The notes beneath the pieces are model-generated. The model was not told the origin of the DNA, searched no databases, and saw only the letters and a program-made list of their open reading frames with translations. The position numbers and the translations under genes were made by a program. 28,158 nt of DNA from a virus: the IMG/VR virus record IMGVR_UViG_3300042691_006756, positions 1-28,158 of that record. One strand, written 5' to 3'. Shown here piece after piece: positions 5,249 to 14,676 of the stretch; the stretch's first letter is position 1, and each line of letters opens with the position of its first letter.

Positions 5249-8200
5249 ATGGCAGGAGATGTAAATAGCAATATTTTTATAAATATTGATACAGCTCAAG
5301 CCATGGCACAACTTCGTGCCCTTGAGAAAGAATTAACTGCCCTTAACCGTGCCCTTGTTGTTGGAACAAAGACTGCAGCACAAGCTCAGTCAAAATACGC
5401 ACAATCTTTATTACACAATGTAAACGCAACTGGTCAGTGGACTGCATCTGTTGGCAGAATGAAAACTGCTACAGAACAATTTTCTTCAGCACTTGATAGA
5501 TCTAAGCTTTCATTAAAAGAGTACTTCCGTTATGGTATGGCATCTACCAGAACATTTGGAAGAATGTTTGGTAATGAATTTGACACAGTAGGAAAGTTAG
5601 TTGAAAAACGTGTCAAAGTATTACAGCAGCAATACGTTCAGCTAGGCCGTGATGCACAGGGGGCAATGAATGCCCTTAAATTTACACCTAAAGCTCTAAA
5701 CTATAGAGATGTTACAACGCAGCTTATGCTTGCTACTCAGCGCCAGCAAATATTTAACAAGCTTCTTGATGATGGTGCAACTAAACTTTTAAATTTTGGT
5801 AAAAATACACAGTGGGCTGGTCGCCAGCTTATGGTTGGTTTTACTATTCCATTAATGCTTTTTGGATCTCAAGCAGTAAAAACCTTTAAAGAAATTGAAA
5901 CTCAGGTAATTAGGTTTAAAAAAGTATATGGTGATATTTTTACAGATCAGGGTGCAACAGATCAAGCATTAAAAAATATTCGTGATCTTGCTGATGAATA
6001 CACTAAATATGGTCTTAAGGTAGCAGATACTATTGGAATGGCTGCAGATGCAGCAGCAGCAGGTTTTAGCGGTAAAGGGTTAGAAAATTTAGTAGAACAA
6101 ACAAACAAGCTTGCAGTTCTTGGTGGAGTTACACAAGAAAAAGCACTTGAAACTACGATTGCACTAAGAAACGCATTTCAGATTGACGAAAGCAAGTTGT
6201 CTGGAACAATTGATTTTCTAAACGCAGTTGAAAACCAAACAGTTGTTGCTCTTGAAGATTTAACAGAAGCTATTCCACGTGTTGCTCCAGTAGTTGAGCA
6301 GCTAGGTGGAGATGTTAAAGACCTTGCATTCTTTATGGCAGCTATGCAAGAAGGTGGAATTAGTGCTGCACAAGGTGCCAACGCACTCAAGTCTGGCCTT
6401 GCATCTTTGATTAACCCAAGCAAAAAAGCTTCTGCAAGTGCAGCAGAACTTGGAATTAACTTAAAGGGTATTGTAGAAGAAAATGCAGGAAATCTAAGAA
6501 ATATTATAATGGCTTTTGCTAAATCACTACAGCCATTAACAGACCTTCAAAAATCAAGAATCATTGAGCAAATATTTGGTAAGTATCAGTTTGCAAGAAT
6601 TTCAGCACTACTAAACAACGTGACTAAAGAGGGATCCCAGGCTGCTCGTGTGCTACAACTTGCCAATGCATCAGTAGAGGAATTGGCAATATTATCACAG
6701 CGAGAACTAAAGGTACAAGCAGATTCACCTATGAATAAATTAGCGGGTGCAGTAGAAAGACTAAAGAAAGCAATCGCACCTATTGGTCAGCTATTTGCTG
6801 AAGTCCTCACGCCCGTAATTGAATATATTGGTAAAATGGCAGAAAACTTTAACAAGCTTCCAGAAGGATTTAAAAAAGCAGTTGCATTAATTTTGGGTAT
6901 TGTTGGCGGTATTGGTCCAATATTTTTGATGACATTTGGTCTTGTTGCTAATGCTTTTGCTAACGGACTTAAGGGTGTAAATCTACTTCGTAAGGGATAT
7001 CAACAGCTTGCCTACGGATCTTCCGATGCTGCTCTAAAAACACAATACCTAACTAATGAAGAGTTAGAAAATATTTCTGTAACTAACTCATTATATTCAA
7101 AACACGAACAGCTTTCTGCTGCTTATAGACTAGAGCAACAAGCTCTTGCATCTTTAATAGCAACATACAATCAAGCAAATGTTGCAATGGGTGGTTTTGC
7201 TGCAAAGAATCCAGGACTATTCGTTCCTGGAAAAGGACCAGCACCAAAGAAATTTGCAGACGGTACTACATCAGTTCCTGGACCAAGGGGTGCTGGAGAT
7301 ATTGTTCCATCAATGCTCTCACCAGGAGAGGCTGTTATTCCAGCAGAACAATCTAAAAAATATGCAGGATTTATTAATCAAATTATTCAAGATAAAGTTC
7401 CAGGGTTTTTTGGTGGAAGAAATCCTTTTATAAGAACTTCCTTCCCTGGACAGTTTGATGATTTAGTCTTTGGTGCAGCAAGAAATGTTTCTACTGGTGG
7501 CTCTGGGTTACGAGTAGGATCTCAAATAGCTGGAAGACGTGGACTAGAACGTATTTTCATAGACGATGCTGGCGATGGACTAGCAAGAGTTACTGTTGGA
7601 AAATCATCTATATTTATTAAAAAAACAGAAGTAGATAAACTAAAGAGAGAGCTTGAAGCAAATCAAGATTGGTTAGATGCAAGGGGCGGTGTAAAAAAGA
7701 AGGGTGCAGCAGTAGATACTGCAGCTAAACTAGAAAGTATTATAAGAACACGCCTAGCTGGAGAAAAGGTTGTAACTGCTAAAAGAATTGCTGGTAAATT
7801 ACAAAAAGCTGATGTTGAAAAGAAAAGACCAGTTAAAAAAGAAGTTAAATCATTAAGGACAAAATATAAAAATAGTGCAGCTTACCGTGCTATTCAAGAA
7901 GAGTTTGAACAAGAAATAAATATACTTAAAGCAATATCTGGAGCAAAAAATCCATATGGTATTACTCCTTTAGACATAACAACAACTGCTAAAGCAAGCA
8001 GACGTGGTTCAGAGTCGTTAGAAGTAGGGGCTGGAGCATTAAGTCATAGACTTCCAGCAGCTTCAAAAATGGGAGATTATGAAAGAAATGCCCCATGGAA
8101 TGTCTTTGAAGAGCAGTCTCTTTTAAATAAATATTTTCAAGATGTTGCAAAACAATCTTCTCTTGGTGGAAAGCATGTTTGGAATAGAAATGATGCTGCT

Positions 8201-11200
8201 AAATTAAGAGCAGAAATATTAAAAAAGCCATTACAAGAAAGATCTTCTGTAGAAAGGGTTGCTGATGCGTTACTTGACTATCGTCTTAACTACAGCAATT
8301 ATTATGATAAATTTGGATCAAGAGCAAATCAATATAACTTACTAAAAGATGCTGGACTATCTCGTGATGAAATAGCAATGCTTCCAAGATTTGCAGATCC
8401 TATGAGATTAGCAAATGGAATTGTTTCTGTACCTGGACCTAAAGGTGCTGGAGACATTCAACCAGCAATGCTTGCTCCAGGTGAAGCGGTAATTCCAGCA
8501 AGACAAAGTGAAAAATATCGTGGATTACTTAGTTCTATAGTTTCTGATAGTGTTCCTGGATATCAAGGATCAAATTTACCGCCACCACCACCAGGAACTG
8601 ATCCTTGGGGAGATCCGACACTAAGTAGAAGAGAACAAATGCGTAGAGAGTCTATGCAGTTTGTAGGAGATCCTAATAGCAGGGCAGACAGAATTATAAA
8701 TAGGGTAGTAGATAGGTTTGCAAGAACAAAAATTGGAACTTCAATTAATGAAGCAAGTATTGATAGAAACCTAAGAGAAGAACGTGCAGCAGCAAGAGCT
8801 GCGGCTAGACCGATTCCAATGCCAGTGTTTTCAGACTTGAAAGATTCGGTAGAAAAAAACACTGCAGCAGTACAAGGTGATACAGACGCTACAAAATCTT
8901 CTACTCAAACAGCAAAACAAGCAGCACAAGAACAAAGAAAGCTTGCAAGCACAACTGGCATTCGTGGATATATGCTTGGATATGGAAATGTACCAGATGT
9001 AGACCCAGAGTCAGGCAGAAAACTAAGTTACGCAGAAAAAAGAAATTATAGACAGTTCCAAAGAATGGAACGTACAAACAAATTAATGGGTCCTTCAATG
9101 GGCCTCAGCATGGCTGGCTCTATGGCAATGATGTATGGAATGAGCAAACCAGAAAGTGCCTTGGGACAAAACATGAGTCTTATTATGGCGCTTACAGTAT
9201 TTGCTGGACTATTACCAATGATTAATTCACCATTAAAAATGATGATTGCTGGTGTTATTGGATTAACTGCATTATTTAAAATGCAATCAGCACAAATAAA
9301 GAAGTCTATTATTGATGGGCAAAAACAAGCTAAGTCTATGATGATGACTACAGATAATCTTGAAGAGCTTGGAAAAATAACTGGCACTGTATCAATAGCA
9401 CAAGAAGAAGAAGCAAAGCGCAGAGCAAGAACAACAGAAATTGTTCCAGTAAGCATGGATTTTGGTAAAAATATAATAAGTAACTCTGATTATGGAAAGC
9501 AACTTAAAGCAGCATTTGATCAAACTGTGGCTACTCTTGGTGTAGATGCAGGAGCTAGATCTTTAGCTGGTCAACTTGCTACAGCAGTTTCTCAAGGAGT
9601 TTTGACTGCTGTTCAAGCAGAATCTATTGCAGTTGCTATTACAAGAGATCTAAAAGATGCAAGGCTTGAGCTAGATGTTCGTAGTAGATTAACAGAGCTT
9701 ATTGGTCCAAATGGACAAAATATTTTAGAAAAGCCGTTGCAAGTACAGCTTGATATTATTGCTAGCAACAGAGAATTGCAGCGTGGCGCTTTTGCAAACT
9801 TACAAAATGTTATTGGACAACAAAGAAGTGGATTTGCTGGAATAGGTGGCAGAGAGGCTGGACAGCTTGCAATGGGTGCAGTTCCAGCAGCAGGAGCTGC
9901 AGCATATGGTGTTGGTGCACTCAATGTTGCAATGGCTGGAGAAAAGGCTGGAAAGGTTGGTGCTTTAGGTAAAATTGCAATGGGTGCTCGTGCTCTGAAT
10001 ATTGCATCTAAAGGAACAGCTGTTGTTCCAATTGCAGGATGGATATCTGCAACTCTTGGAACACTTATCTTCGGCGGTATAGAACTAGGAATAAGAAAAT
10101 TCCAACAGGGTCAAGAAAAGAAAGCAATTGGAAAAGCAGCAGGATTATTCCAAGGAGTAGTTTCTGAGAACATGAAAGCATCTCAGCAGGCTCTTGATGC
10201 TCTTAATGTTGAAATTGGAATTGCTATTAAAAATCTTGAAGCTAAAAAGAAAGCCGCTAAAACAGCAAAAGAACGTGCGGATATAGAACAAAGAATTGCA
10301 GATCTTGAAGAACAAAGAGCTTCTGGATCAGCACAAATTAGAAAATCTCAAGGTGACATTTTAAGAGATGTCGGAACTCAGTTTGAACAAATAGATAAAA
10401 GAACATTCTGGGAAACGTTTATTCCTGGTGGCACAGAACGTGGAGCTCTACGTGAAAAGTTTATGGAGTCTTTCCAGGTTGGACTACAAGAAAAATTTAA
10501 AGGAAATGCTGCTGCTACAGCAGATTTAACAACTCTGACAAGTTTGCTAGAAGGTAAATTTGGTAGAGGTGAAGGTGATGCAATTACCCTTAAGATTCAA
10601 ACACTTATAGATTCAGATGTTCTAACACCAAGAGAAGCAGCTATGGTTGTTCAAAATCTTTCATCCGATACTAAGAAAGCAGAAAAGCAACTAACAGCAC
10701 TTGTTGATGTTCAAGGAACTGAAGGATTGCAACGTCTTGCAACAATTATGACATTTATTCCAAGTGAAAAAAATAGAAAACAATTATTCCTTGATATTCA
10801 AAGAAAAGATAAAGAAGAGGCAGACGCTACACTTGCTGGTATAGAAGAGCTCATTAAAATTCCTAAGTATATAGGAATAGTCTTAAATATGGAAACTAAT
10901 CCAGAAGATTATAAAGATATGCTAAAGCTTGGAAAAGAAATTGGACTACTGAAGAAATTAATACCAGATGGACAAATAAGTTTAGATGTATTAACTAAGG
11001 TTAAAGAAGACTTAACTAAGTCTGGACAGGCAGTTCCAACTACATTACAAAATGCTATTGATCAATGGGATGTTATTTCTAAACTTCCTAAAGAGTTAAG
11101 ATTCCAAGCAATATTTACTCTAACAACATTAAAGACATCAGATTCATTTGAAGCTGTTGTGAATAGAGAGTTAGAGGCAGCTTATCAAAAAGCAACCAGT

Positions 11201-14038
11201 GATAAATCTATTATTCCTCAATATGCAGAAAGATATTCTAGATGGTTGCAAACAAATGCTAAAGAAGGCTCTAATATTCGTAAGGCTGCAGAAGCAAAAG
11301 CACTTACTGAAATATTTGGTTATGATCCAACAGATACATCAAATGTTCCAGCAGCAGGACCCACTGGAACTACTGAGGGCGGAGCTAAAGGATCATGGCT
11401 ACAAGATCTTGGACAAAGATTAAAACTTCTTAAAGAAAGTAGTTTTGATGCACTATCTCCACTTAAGGAACTAAGAAAGTTTTATGGAGAAGGCGCTGGT
11501 AAAACAGTAAATCCAGTACTACAAGATCAAAAAGGTGCTCTTGATGCTATAAGAAAAGAAGCAAAAGATGCTGGAATTGTTCTTAGTGAAGAATTTATGA
11601 GTATTATTGAAGGTTTTAGTGCAGACGAATTCAAGAATTTTGCAAAAGACTTTTTGATTCTTGGTAAGGGTGGTAGGGTAACAGGGCTAAAAGATGACTT
11701 TAAGATCATCAATGCTGGACTAAGAAGTTTAGCTGCTGCTGAGTTAATTAATAAAATAGATACTGAAAATGCTGCAATACAGCGACAAATTGATGCATAC
11801 AAGATATTGGTTAAACAGGGCTACAACCGAATGGAAATTGAAAGAATTCTGCAGGATGAAACAATGGTTGCAATGATTGCAGATCAAGGATTCTTGTCAC
11901 TTTCAATTAGTGAAAGAACTGAGCTAAATAAAAAGATAAATGAAACAATAAGATTGAAAAAAGACGAAGCTCTAGTAGGACTAGATACACAAATTGATGC
12001 ATTAGAAAATCAAGCAAAGGCTTATGATATTTTAAAGGGTAAGCAGATAGATCAAGAAACTATTCTAGAAATATTAAAAAATCAGGCATATGTTATGGCT
12101 GTTGTTACTGGTCAGGGTATTGATGAAATTATTGCTAAAACTGAAAAATATCTAGGACTACTCAAAAAGCAAGCTACACAGCAGCAAACAATGCAGGAAA
12201 AAGCAAGAGAAGCAATTACGTTTAATAAAGAGGTTCTTGATCTTCAAGCAGCACAAGCACAAAATGAATTTGATAGAAACACATTTAATCTTAGATTAAA
12301 CATGAAGATAGCTCAAAAAGACATTGATGCTATTAATAAAAAAATCCAGGAAGAACAAGATAAGATTGATGCTATTAATCTTGAGGTTAAATATAAGTTT
12401 GATATTCCAATGGCAGATCTGCAAGAAGAAATTAATGACATGCAAAGAACTGTTGAAGAAGTATATAATAGACCACTTTCTGCTCTATCTGATAGATCTA
12501 CAATTTTATCTAACGATCTTGAACTAATAGATCGTGCTGCTGATAAAATTAATGAAAAGTATGATGCTCAGGCTAAAGCTCTTGAGCAGATTTCTCAAAT
12601 TAATCAGGATATTCTTAATCAACAAAGAGGACAGCTTGATCTTGCTAGCGCTTTGAGCCAAGGTGATATTGCTTCTGCAGCAAAGGCTGCACAAGAAATG
12701 CGATCTCAGGCTGCTAGCGCTGCGTCACAACAATCTGGTAATTTAATAAATGCTGCAAGACAACAGGAACTAAATGCCTTAGTATCTTCATCTGGAATGA
12801 CAAGAAAGCAAATCGAAGAAGAACAATTCCAGATTAGTCAAAGATCATTTACTCTTGAGCAAGCACGAAAGAAAGTGCAAGCAGATATTCTTGTTCTTGA
12901 AGATAGACTTTATAATATGCAAGAAGCAAGAGAGGGGCTTGTTCTTAAAATTCGTGGGCATGAAAAAGCTATTGATGATTATAGAACTAAAGATTTAGCA
13001 AATGCTCAAAAGCGCTTAGATGATTTACAGGAACAGGTAGATAAGCACCAAGCAATTCTAGATGCAAAGATCGATGCAATAGAAAAAGAAAGACTATCCT
13101 GGGAAGCAACAAGCCTTGCTCTTGATGCTTATGAATTAGCCCTAAAAGAAATTAATTTGGGTGAACTTGCAACAATGAAAACTATTGTTGATAATATTGT
13201 TAAGGCATTTGAAAGTATTAAGGGTAAGATTAAAAGCGGAATTAATATTAGTGGAGATACTGATGTTGCTGCAACAGATGATAATGGCGATGGCGTTGTT
13301 GATGGCAACGATGCTTCTGTTATAGCTAATGCAGCAGCAGAGGCAACTGATGCAGCCGATGCAGCAACGGATGCTTCAGCATTAGCTGCCGAAGCAGCAG
13401 ACGCAGCAACAGCAGCAATAGATGAACTTAATGAATATCTAAATTCAGATTCTGTAGCAGCAACAGATGCTGCCATAACTGCCTTAGAAAAAGATGCAAA
13501 TGATTTACTTGCAGATGTTAAAGCAGCTAATGCAAAAATGAGAGCAAAAATAATTAAGAAATATGAAAAATCTGGTAAGAAAGTTCCGAATAGTCTTTTA
13601 AAGAGAGGCGGATCTGGAAGCGGACAATATGGTGTGGTAGCAATGGCTAGTGGTGGAATGGTTAAACCAAAATATTTTGCTTCTGGAGATTTTGTTCGTG
13701 GAACAGATACGGTTCCAGCAATGCTTACACCTGGAGAATTTGTTGTAAATAGAAAGGCTACATCTGCATTCCTTCCAGAATTAGAAGCAATGAATAATAT
13801 GAGAATGCCAGCATTTTCTAAATCACTATCTGCACCAACATACGGCGGTACTGGAAATGTTATATCTATGCCAGTAAGAGCAGCAGCTGGAGATAACACA
13901 AATAACACCAACAACGTGTATAATTATAGTGTAGGAATCAATGTAGGTGGAACAAATGCCTCTCCAGATAATATTGCTAGAGCAGTTATGAATGAGATTA
14001 AATATATTGATTCACAGAGAATTAGGGGACAAAGATAA
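5249..14038 (+). CDS. Tail tape measure protein (TP901 type)
   Basis: 2929 residues; sets tail length and is ejected into the host with the DNA. Residues about 237-392 match the TP901/PhageMin tape measure core (DQALKNIRDLADEY, GLKVADTIGMAADAAAAGF, FFMAAMQEGGISAAQGANALKSGL). Hydrophobic, possibly membrane-inserting stretches lie near 543-575, 1308-1348 and 1571-1615. A motif of the type VPAML.PGE occurs three times (about 669-698, 1053-1083, 2809-2834). The first two copies enclose an unrecognised, charged domain of about 330 residues. A Pro run follows the second copy. Long helical or coiled-coil regions span about 1620-1720 and 2308-2628. A calcium-loop motif lies at 2677-2688, followed by an Ala/Asp-rich helix. 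Shine-Dalgarno AAGGAGT is about nine bases before the ATG. The stop overlaps the next start. By the rough 0.15 nm per residue rule the tail could approach 440 nm. Confidence 0.93.
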   Translation: MAGDVNSNIFINIDTAQAMAQLRALEKELTALNRALVVGTKTAAQAQSKYAQSLLHNVNATGQWTASVGRMKTATEQFSSALDRSKLSLKEYFRYGMASTRTFGRMFGNEFDTVGKLVEKRVKVLQQQYVQLGRDAQGAMNALKFTPKALNYRDVTTQLMLATQRQQIFNKLLDDGATKLLNFGKNTQWAGRQLMVGFTIPLMLFGSQAVKTFKEIETQVIRFKKVYGDIFTDQGATDQALKNIRDLADEYTKYGLKVADTIGMAADAAAAGFSGKGLENLVEQTNKLAVLGGVTQEKALETTIALRNAFQIDESKLSGTIDFLNAVENQTVVALEDLTEAIPRVAPVVEQLGGDVKDLAFFMAAMQEGGISAAQGANALKSGLASLINPSKKASASAAELGINLKGIVEENAGNLRNIIMAFAKSLQPLTDLQKSRIIEQIFGKYQFARISALLNNVTKEGSQAARVLQLANASVEELAILSQRELKVQADSPMNKLAGAVERLKKAIAPIGQLFAEVLTPVIEYIGKMAENFNKLPEGFKKAVALILGIVGGIGPIFLMTFGLVANAFANGLKGVNLLRKGYQQLAYGSSDAALKTQYLTNEELENISVTNSLYSKHEQLSAAYRLEQQALASLIATYNQANVAMGGFAAKNPGLFVPGKGPAPKKFADGTTSVPGPRGAGDIVPSMLSPGEAVIPAEQSKKYAGFINQIIQDKVPGFFGGRNPFIRTSFPGQFDDLVFGAARNVSTGGSGLRVGSQIAGRRGLERIFIDDAGDGLARVTVGKSSIFIKKTEVDKLKRELEANQDWLDARGGVKKKGAAVDTAAKLESIIRTRLAGEKVVTAKRIAGKLQKADVEKKRPVKKEVKSLRTKYKNSAAYRAIQEEFEQEINILKAISGAKNPYGITPLDITTTAKASRRGSESLEVGAGALSHRLPAASKMGDYERNAPWNVFEEQSLLNKYFQDVAKQSSLGGKHVWNRNDAAKLRAEILKKPLQERSSVERVADALLDYRLNYSNYYDKFGSRANQYNLLKDAGLSRDEIAMLPRFADPMRLANGIVSVPGPKGAGDIQPAMLAPGEAVIPARQSEKYRGLLSSIVSDSVPGYQGSNLPPPPPGTDPWGDPTLSRREQMRRESMQFVGDPNSRADRIINRVVDRFARTKIGTSINEASIDRNLREERAAARAAARPIPMPVFSDLKDSVEKNTAAVQGDTDATKSSTQTAKQAAQEQRKLASTTGIRGYMLGYGNVPDVDPESGRKLSYAEKRNYRQFQRMERTNKLMGPSMGLSMAGSMAMMYGMSKPESALGQNMSLIMALTVFAGLLPMINSPLKMMIAGVIGLTALFKMQSAQIKKSIIDGQKQAKSMMMTTDNLEELGKITGTVSIAQEEEAKRRARTTEIVPVSMDFGKNIISNSDYGKQLKAAFDQTVATLGVDAGARSLAGQLATAVSQGVLTAVQAESIAVAITRDLKDARLELDVRSRLTELIGPNGQNILEKPLQVQLDIIASNRELQRGAFANLQNVIGQQRSGFAGIGGREAGQLAMGAVPAAGAAAYGVGALNVAMAGEKAGKVGALGKIAMGARALNIASKGTAVVPIAGWISATLGTLIFGGIELGIRKFQQGQEKKAIGKAAGLFQGVVSENMKASQQALDALNVEIGIAIKNLEAKKKAAKTAKERADIEQRIADLEEQRASGSAQIRKSQGDILRDVGTQFEQIDKRTFWETFIPGGTERGALREKFMESFQVGLQEKFKGNAAATADLTTLTSLLEGKFGRGEGDAITLKIQTLIDSDVLTPREAAMVVQNLSSDTKKAEKQLTALVDVQGTEGLQRLATIMTFIPSEKNRKQLFLDIQRKDKEEADATLAGIEELIKIPKYIGIVLNMETNPEDYKDMLKLGKEIGLLKKLIPDGQISLDVLTKVKEDLTKSGQAVPTTLQNAIDQWDVISKLPKELRFQAIFTLTTLKTSDSFEAVVNRELEAAYQKATSDKSIIPQYAERYSRWLQTNAKEGSNIRKAAEAKALTEIFGYDPTDTSNVPAAGPTGTTEGGAKGSWLQDLGQRLKLLKESSFDALSPLKELRKFYGEGAGKTVNPVLQDQKGALDAIRKEAKDAGIVLSEEFMSIIEGFSADEFKNFAKDFLILGKGGRVTGLKDDFKIINAGLRSLAAAELINKIDTENAAIQRQIDAYKILVKQGYNRMEIERILQDETMVAMIADQGFLSLSISERTELNKKINETIRLKKDEALVGLDTQIDALENQAKAYDILKGKQIDQETILEILKNQAYVMAVVTGQGIDEIIAKTEKYLGLLKKQATQQQTMQEKAREAITFNKEVLDLQAAQAQNEFDRNTFNLRLNMKIAQKDIDAINKKIQEEQDKIDAINLEVKYKFDIPMADLQEEINDMQRTVEEVYNRPLSALSDRSTILSNDLELIDRAADKINEKYDAQAKALEQISQINQDILNQQRGQLDLASALSQGDIASAAKAAQEMRSQAASAASQQSGNLINAARQQELNALVSSSGMTRKQIEEEQFQISQRSFTLEQARKKVQADILVLEDRLYNMQEAREGLVLKIRGHEKAIDDYRTKDLANAQKRLDDLQEQVDKHQAILDAKIDAIEKERLSWEATSLALDAYELALKEINLGELATMKTIVDNIVKAFESIKGKIKSGINISGDTDVAATDDNGDGVVDGNDASVIANAAAEATDAADAATDASALAAEAADAATAAIDELNEYLNSDSVAATDAAITALEKDANDLLADVKAANAKMRAKIIKKYEKSGKKVPNSLLKRGGSGSGQYGVVAMASGGMVKPKYFASGDFVRGTDTVPAMLTPGEFVVNRKATSAFLPELEAMNNMRMPAFSKSLSAPTYGGTGNVISMPVRAAAGDNTNNTNNVYNYSVGINVGGTNASPDNIARAVMNEIKYIDSQRIRGQR

Positions 14039-14676
14039 TGGCTACAGCAGCCTACATTACTGGCCGTAGACGATATCAAAGACCACAGGCTATTCTATGG
14101 TCAAATAACTCAGGAACGCTTACAAGCGGCCTATATGTGCCTAATGGCTATGAGGTTGGGGCAGACGTTCCAGGCGGTACAGATGAAAGCCTTATAGACC
14201 AATTCATTATTCTTTCAGATCATAATAGAGGAGATATGTCTTTCACTCCACAAAGAATTGAGCAAAGACAAAGAACTATTAATGGTCGTATGCGTTCTTA
14301 CCATATAGCAGATAAAATGCAAATGTCTGTTTCTTGGACTCTATTACCATCTAGATCTTTTTATCAAAATGCTGAATTTGATCCAGCAACTGGTATTTCT
14401 CCATATCAAAATAATCTACAAGAATTTACTGCAGACGGCGGTGCAGGTGGAGTAGAAATATTAGATTGGTACAACTCTCATCCTGGACCATTTTGGATGT
14501 ATCTTGCATATGATAAGTATTCTAATTTTGGTGATGATAATGCTGCATTTGGTAATTTAAATAAATATAATGAAATAATGCAAGTTTATTTTTCTGACTT
14601 TAATTATTCTGTTGTTAAGCGTGGCGGTAGCAATTTTGATCTCTGGAATATTTCGGTAACTCTGGAAGAGGTCTAA
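14038..14676 (+). CDS. Distal tail / minor tail protein (Dit position)
   Basis: 212 residues, starting inside the stop of the tape measure gene (TAATG). The gene after the tape measure usually encodes the distal tail protein, a ring that links tail tube and hub. The sequence fits: a basic start (ITGRRRYQRPQAILW), then a strand-rich body with DQFIILSDHNRGDMSFTPQR and SYHIADKMQMSVSWTLLPSR, and a C-terminal strand pair (MQVYFSDFNYSVVKRGG, then LWNISVTLEEV). The motif of a minimised tail-tube-like fold ending in a ...V.LEEV strand is common in actinophage minor tail proteins at this position. No enzyme motif is seen. It is followed with no gap by the hub gene, so the two are co-translated. Confidence 0.65.
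   Translation: MATAAYITGRRRYQRPQAILWSNNSGTLTSGLYVPNGYEVGADVPGGTDESLIDQFIILSDHNRGDMSFTPQRIEQRQRTINGRMRSYHIADKMQMSVSWTLLPSRSFYQNAEFDPATGISPYQNNLQEFTADGGAGGVEILDWYNSHPGPFWMYLAYDKYSNFGDDNAAFGNLNKYNEIMQVYFSDFNYSVVKRGGSNFDLWNISVTLEEV

Noticed and set aside
12324-12527. Second-frame ORFs within the tape measure gene (also 7179-7433 and 11199-11423)
   Set aside because: Lys/Leu/Ile-rich shadows of AT-rich coding sequence, with no ribosome site; the main frame is unbroken and clearly coding.
13277-13312. Dockerin domain implying a cellulosome-type function
   Set aside because: Only one calcium loop is present, not the paired repeat of a real dockerin, and the context is a tape measure protein; kept only as a calcium-loop motif.
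13129-13914. 261-codon open frame on the minus strand inside the tape measure gene
   Set aside because: It mirrors the Ala/Asp-rich repeats (GCA, GAT codons) of the tape measure gene, giving an Ala/Ser-rich product without a ribosome site or a plausible fold. The same applies to the other minus-strand frames, for example 3202-3678 and 9046-9456.
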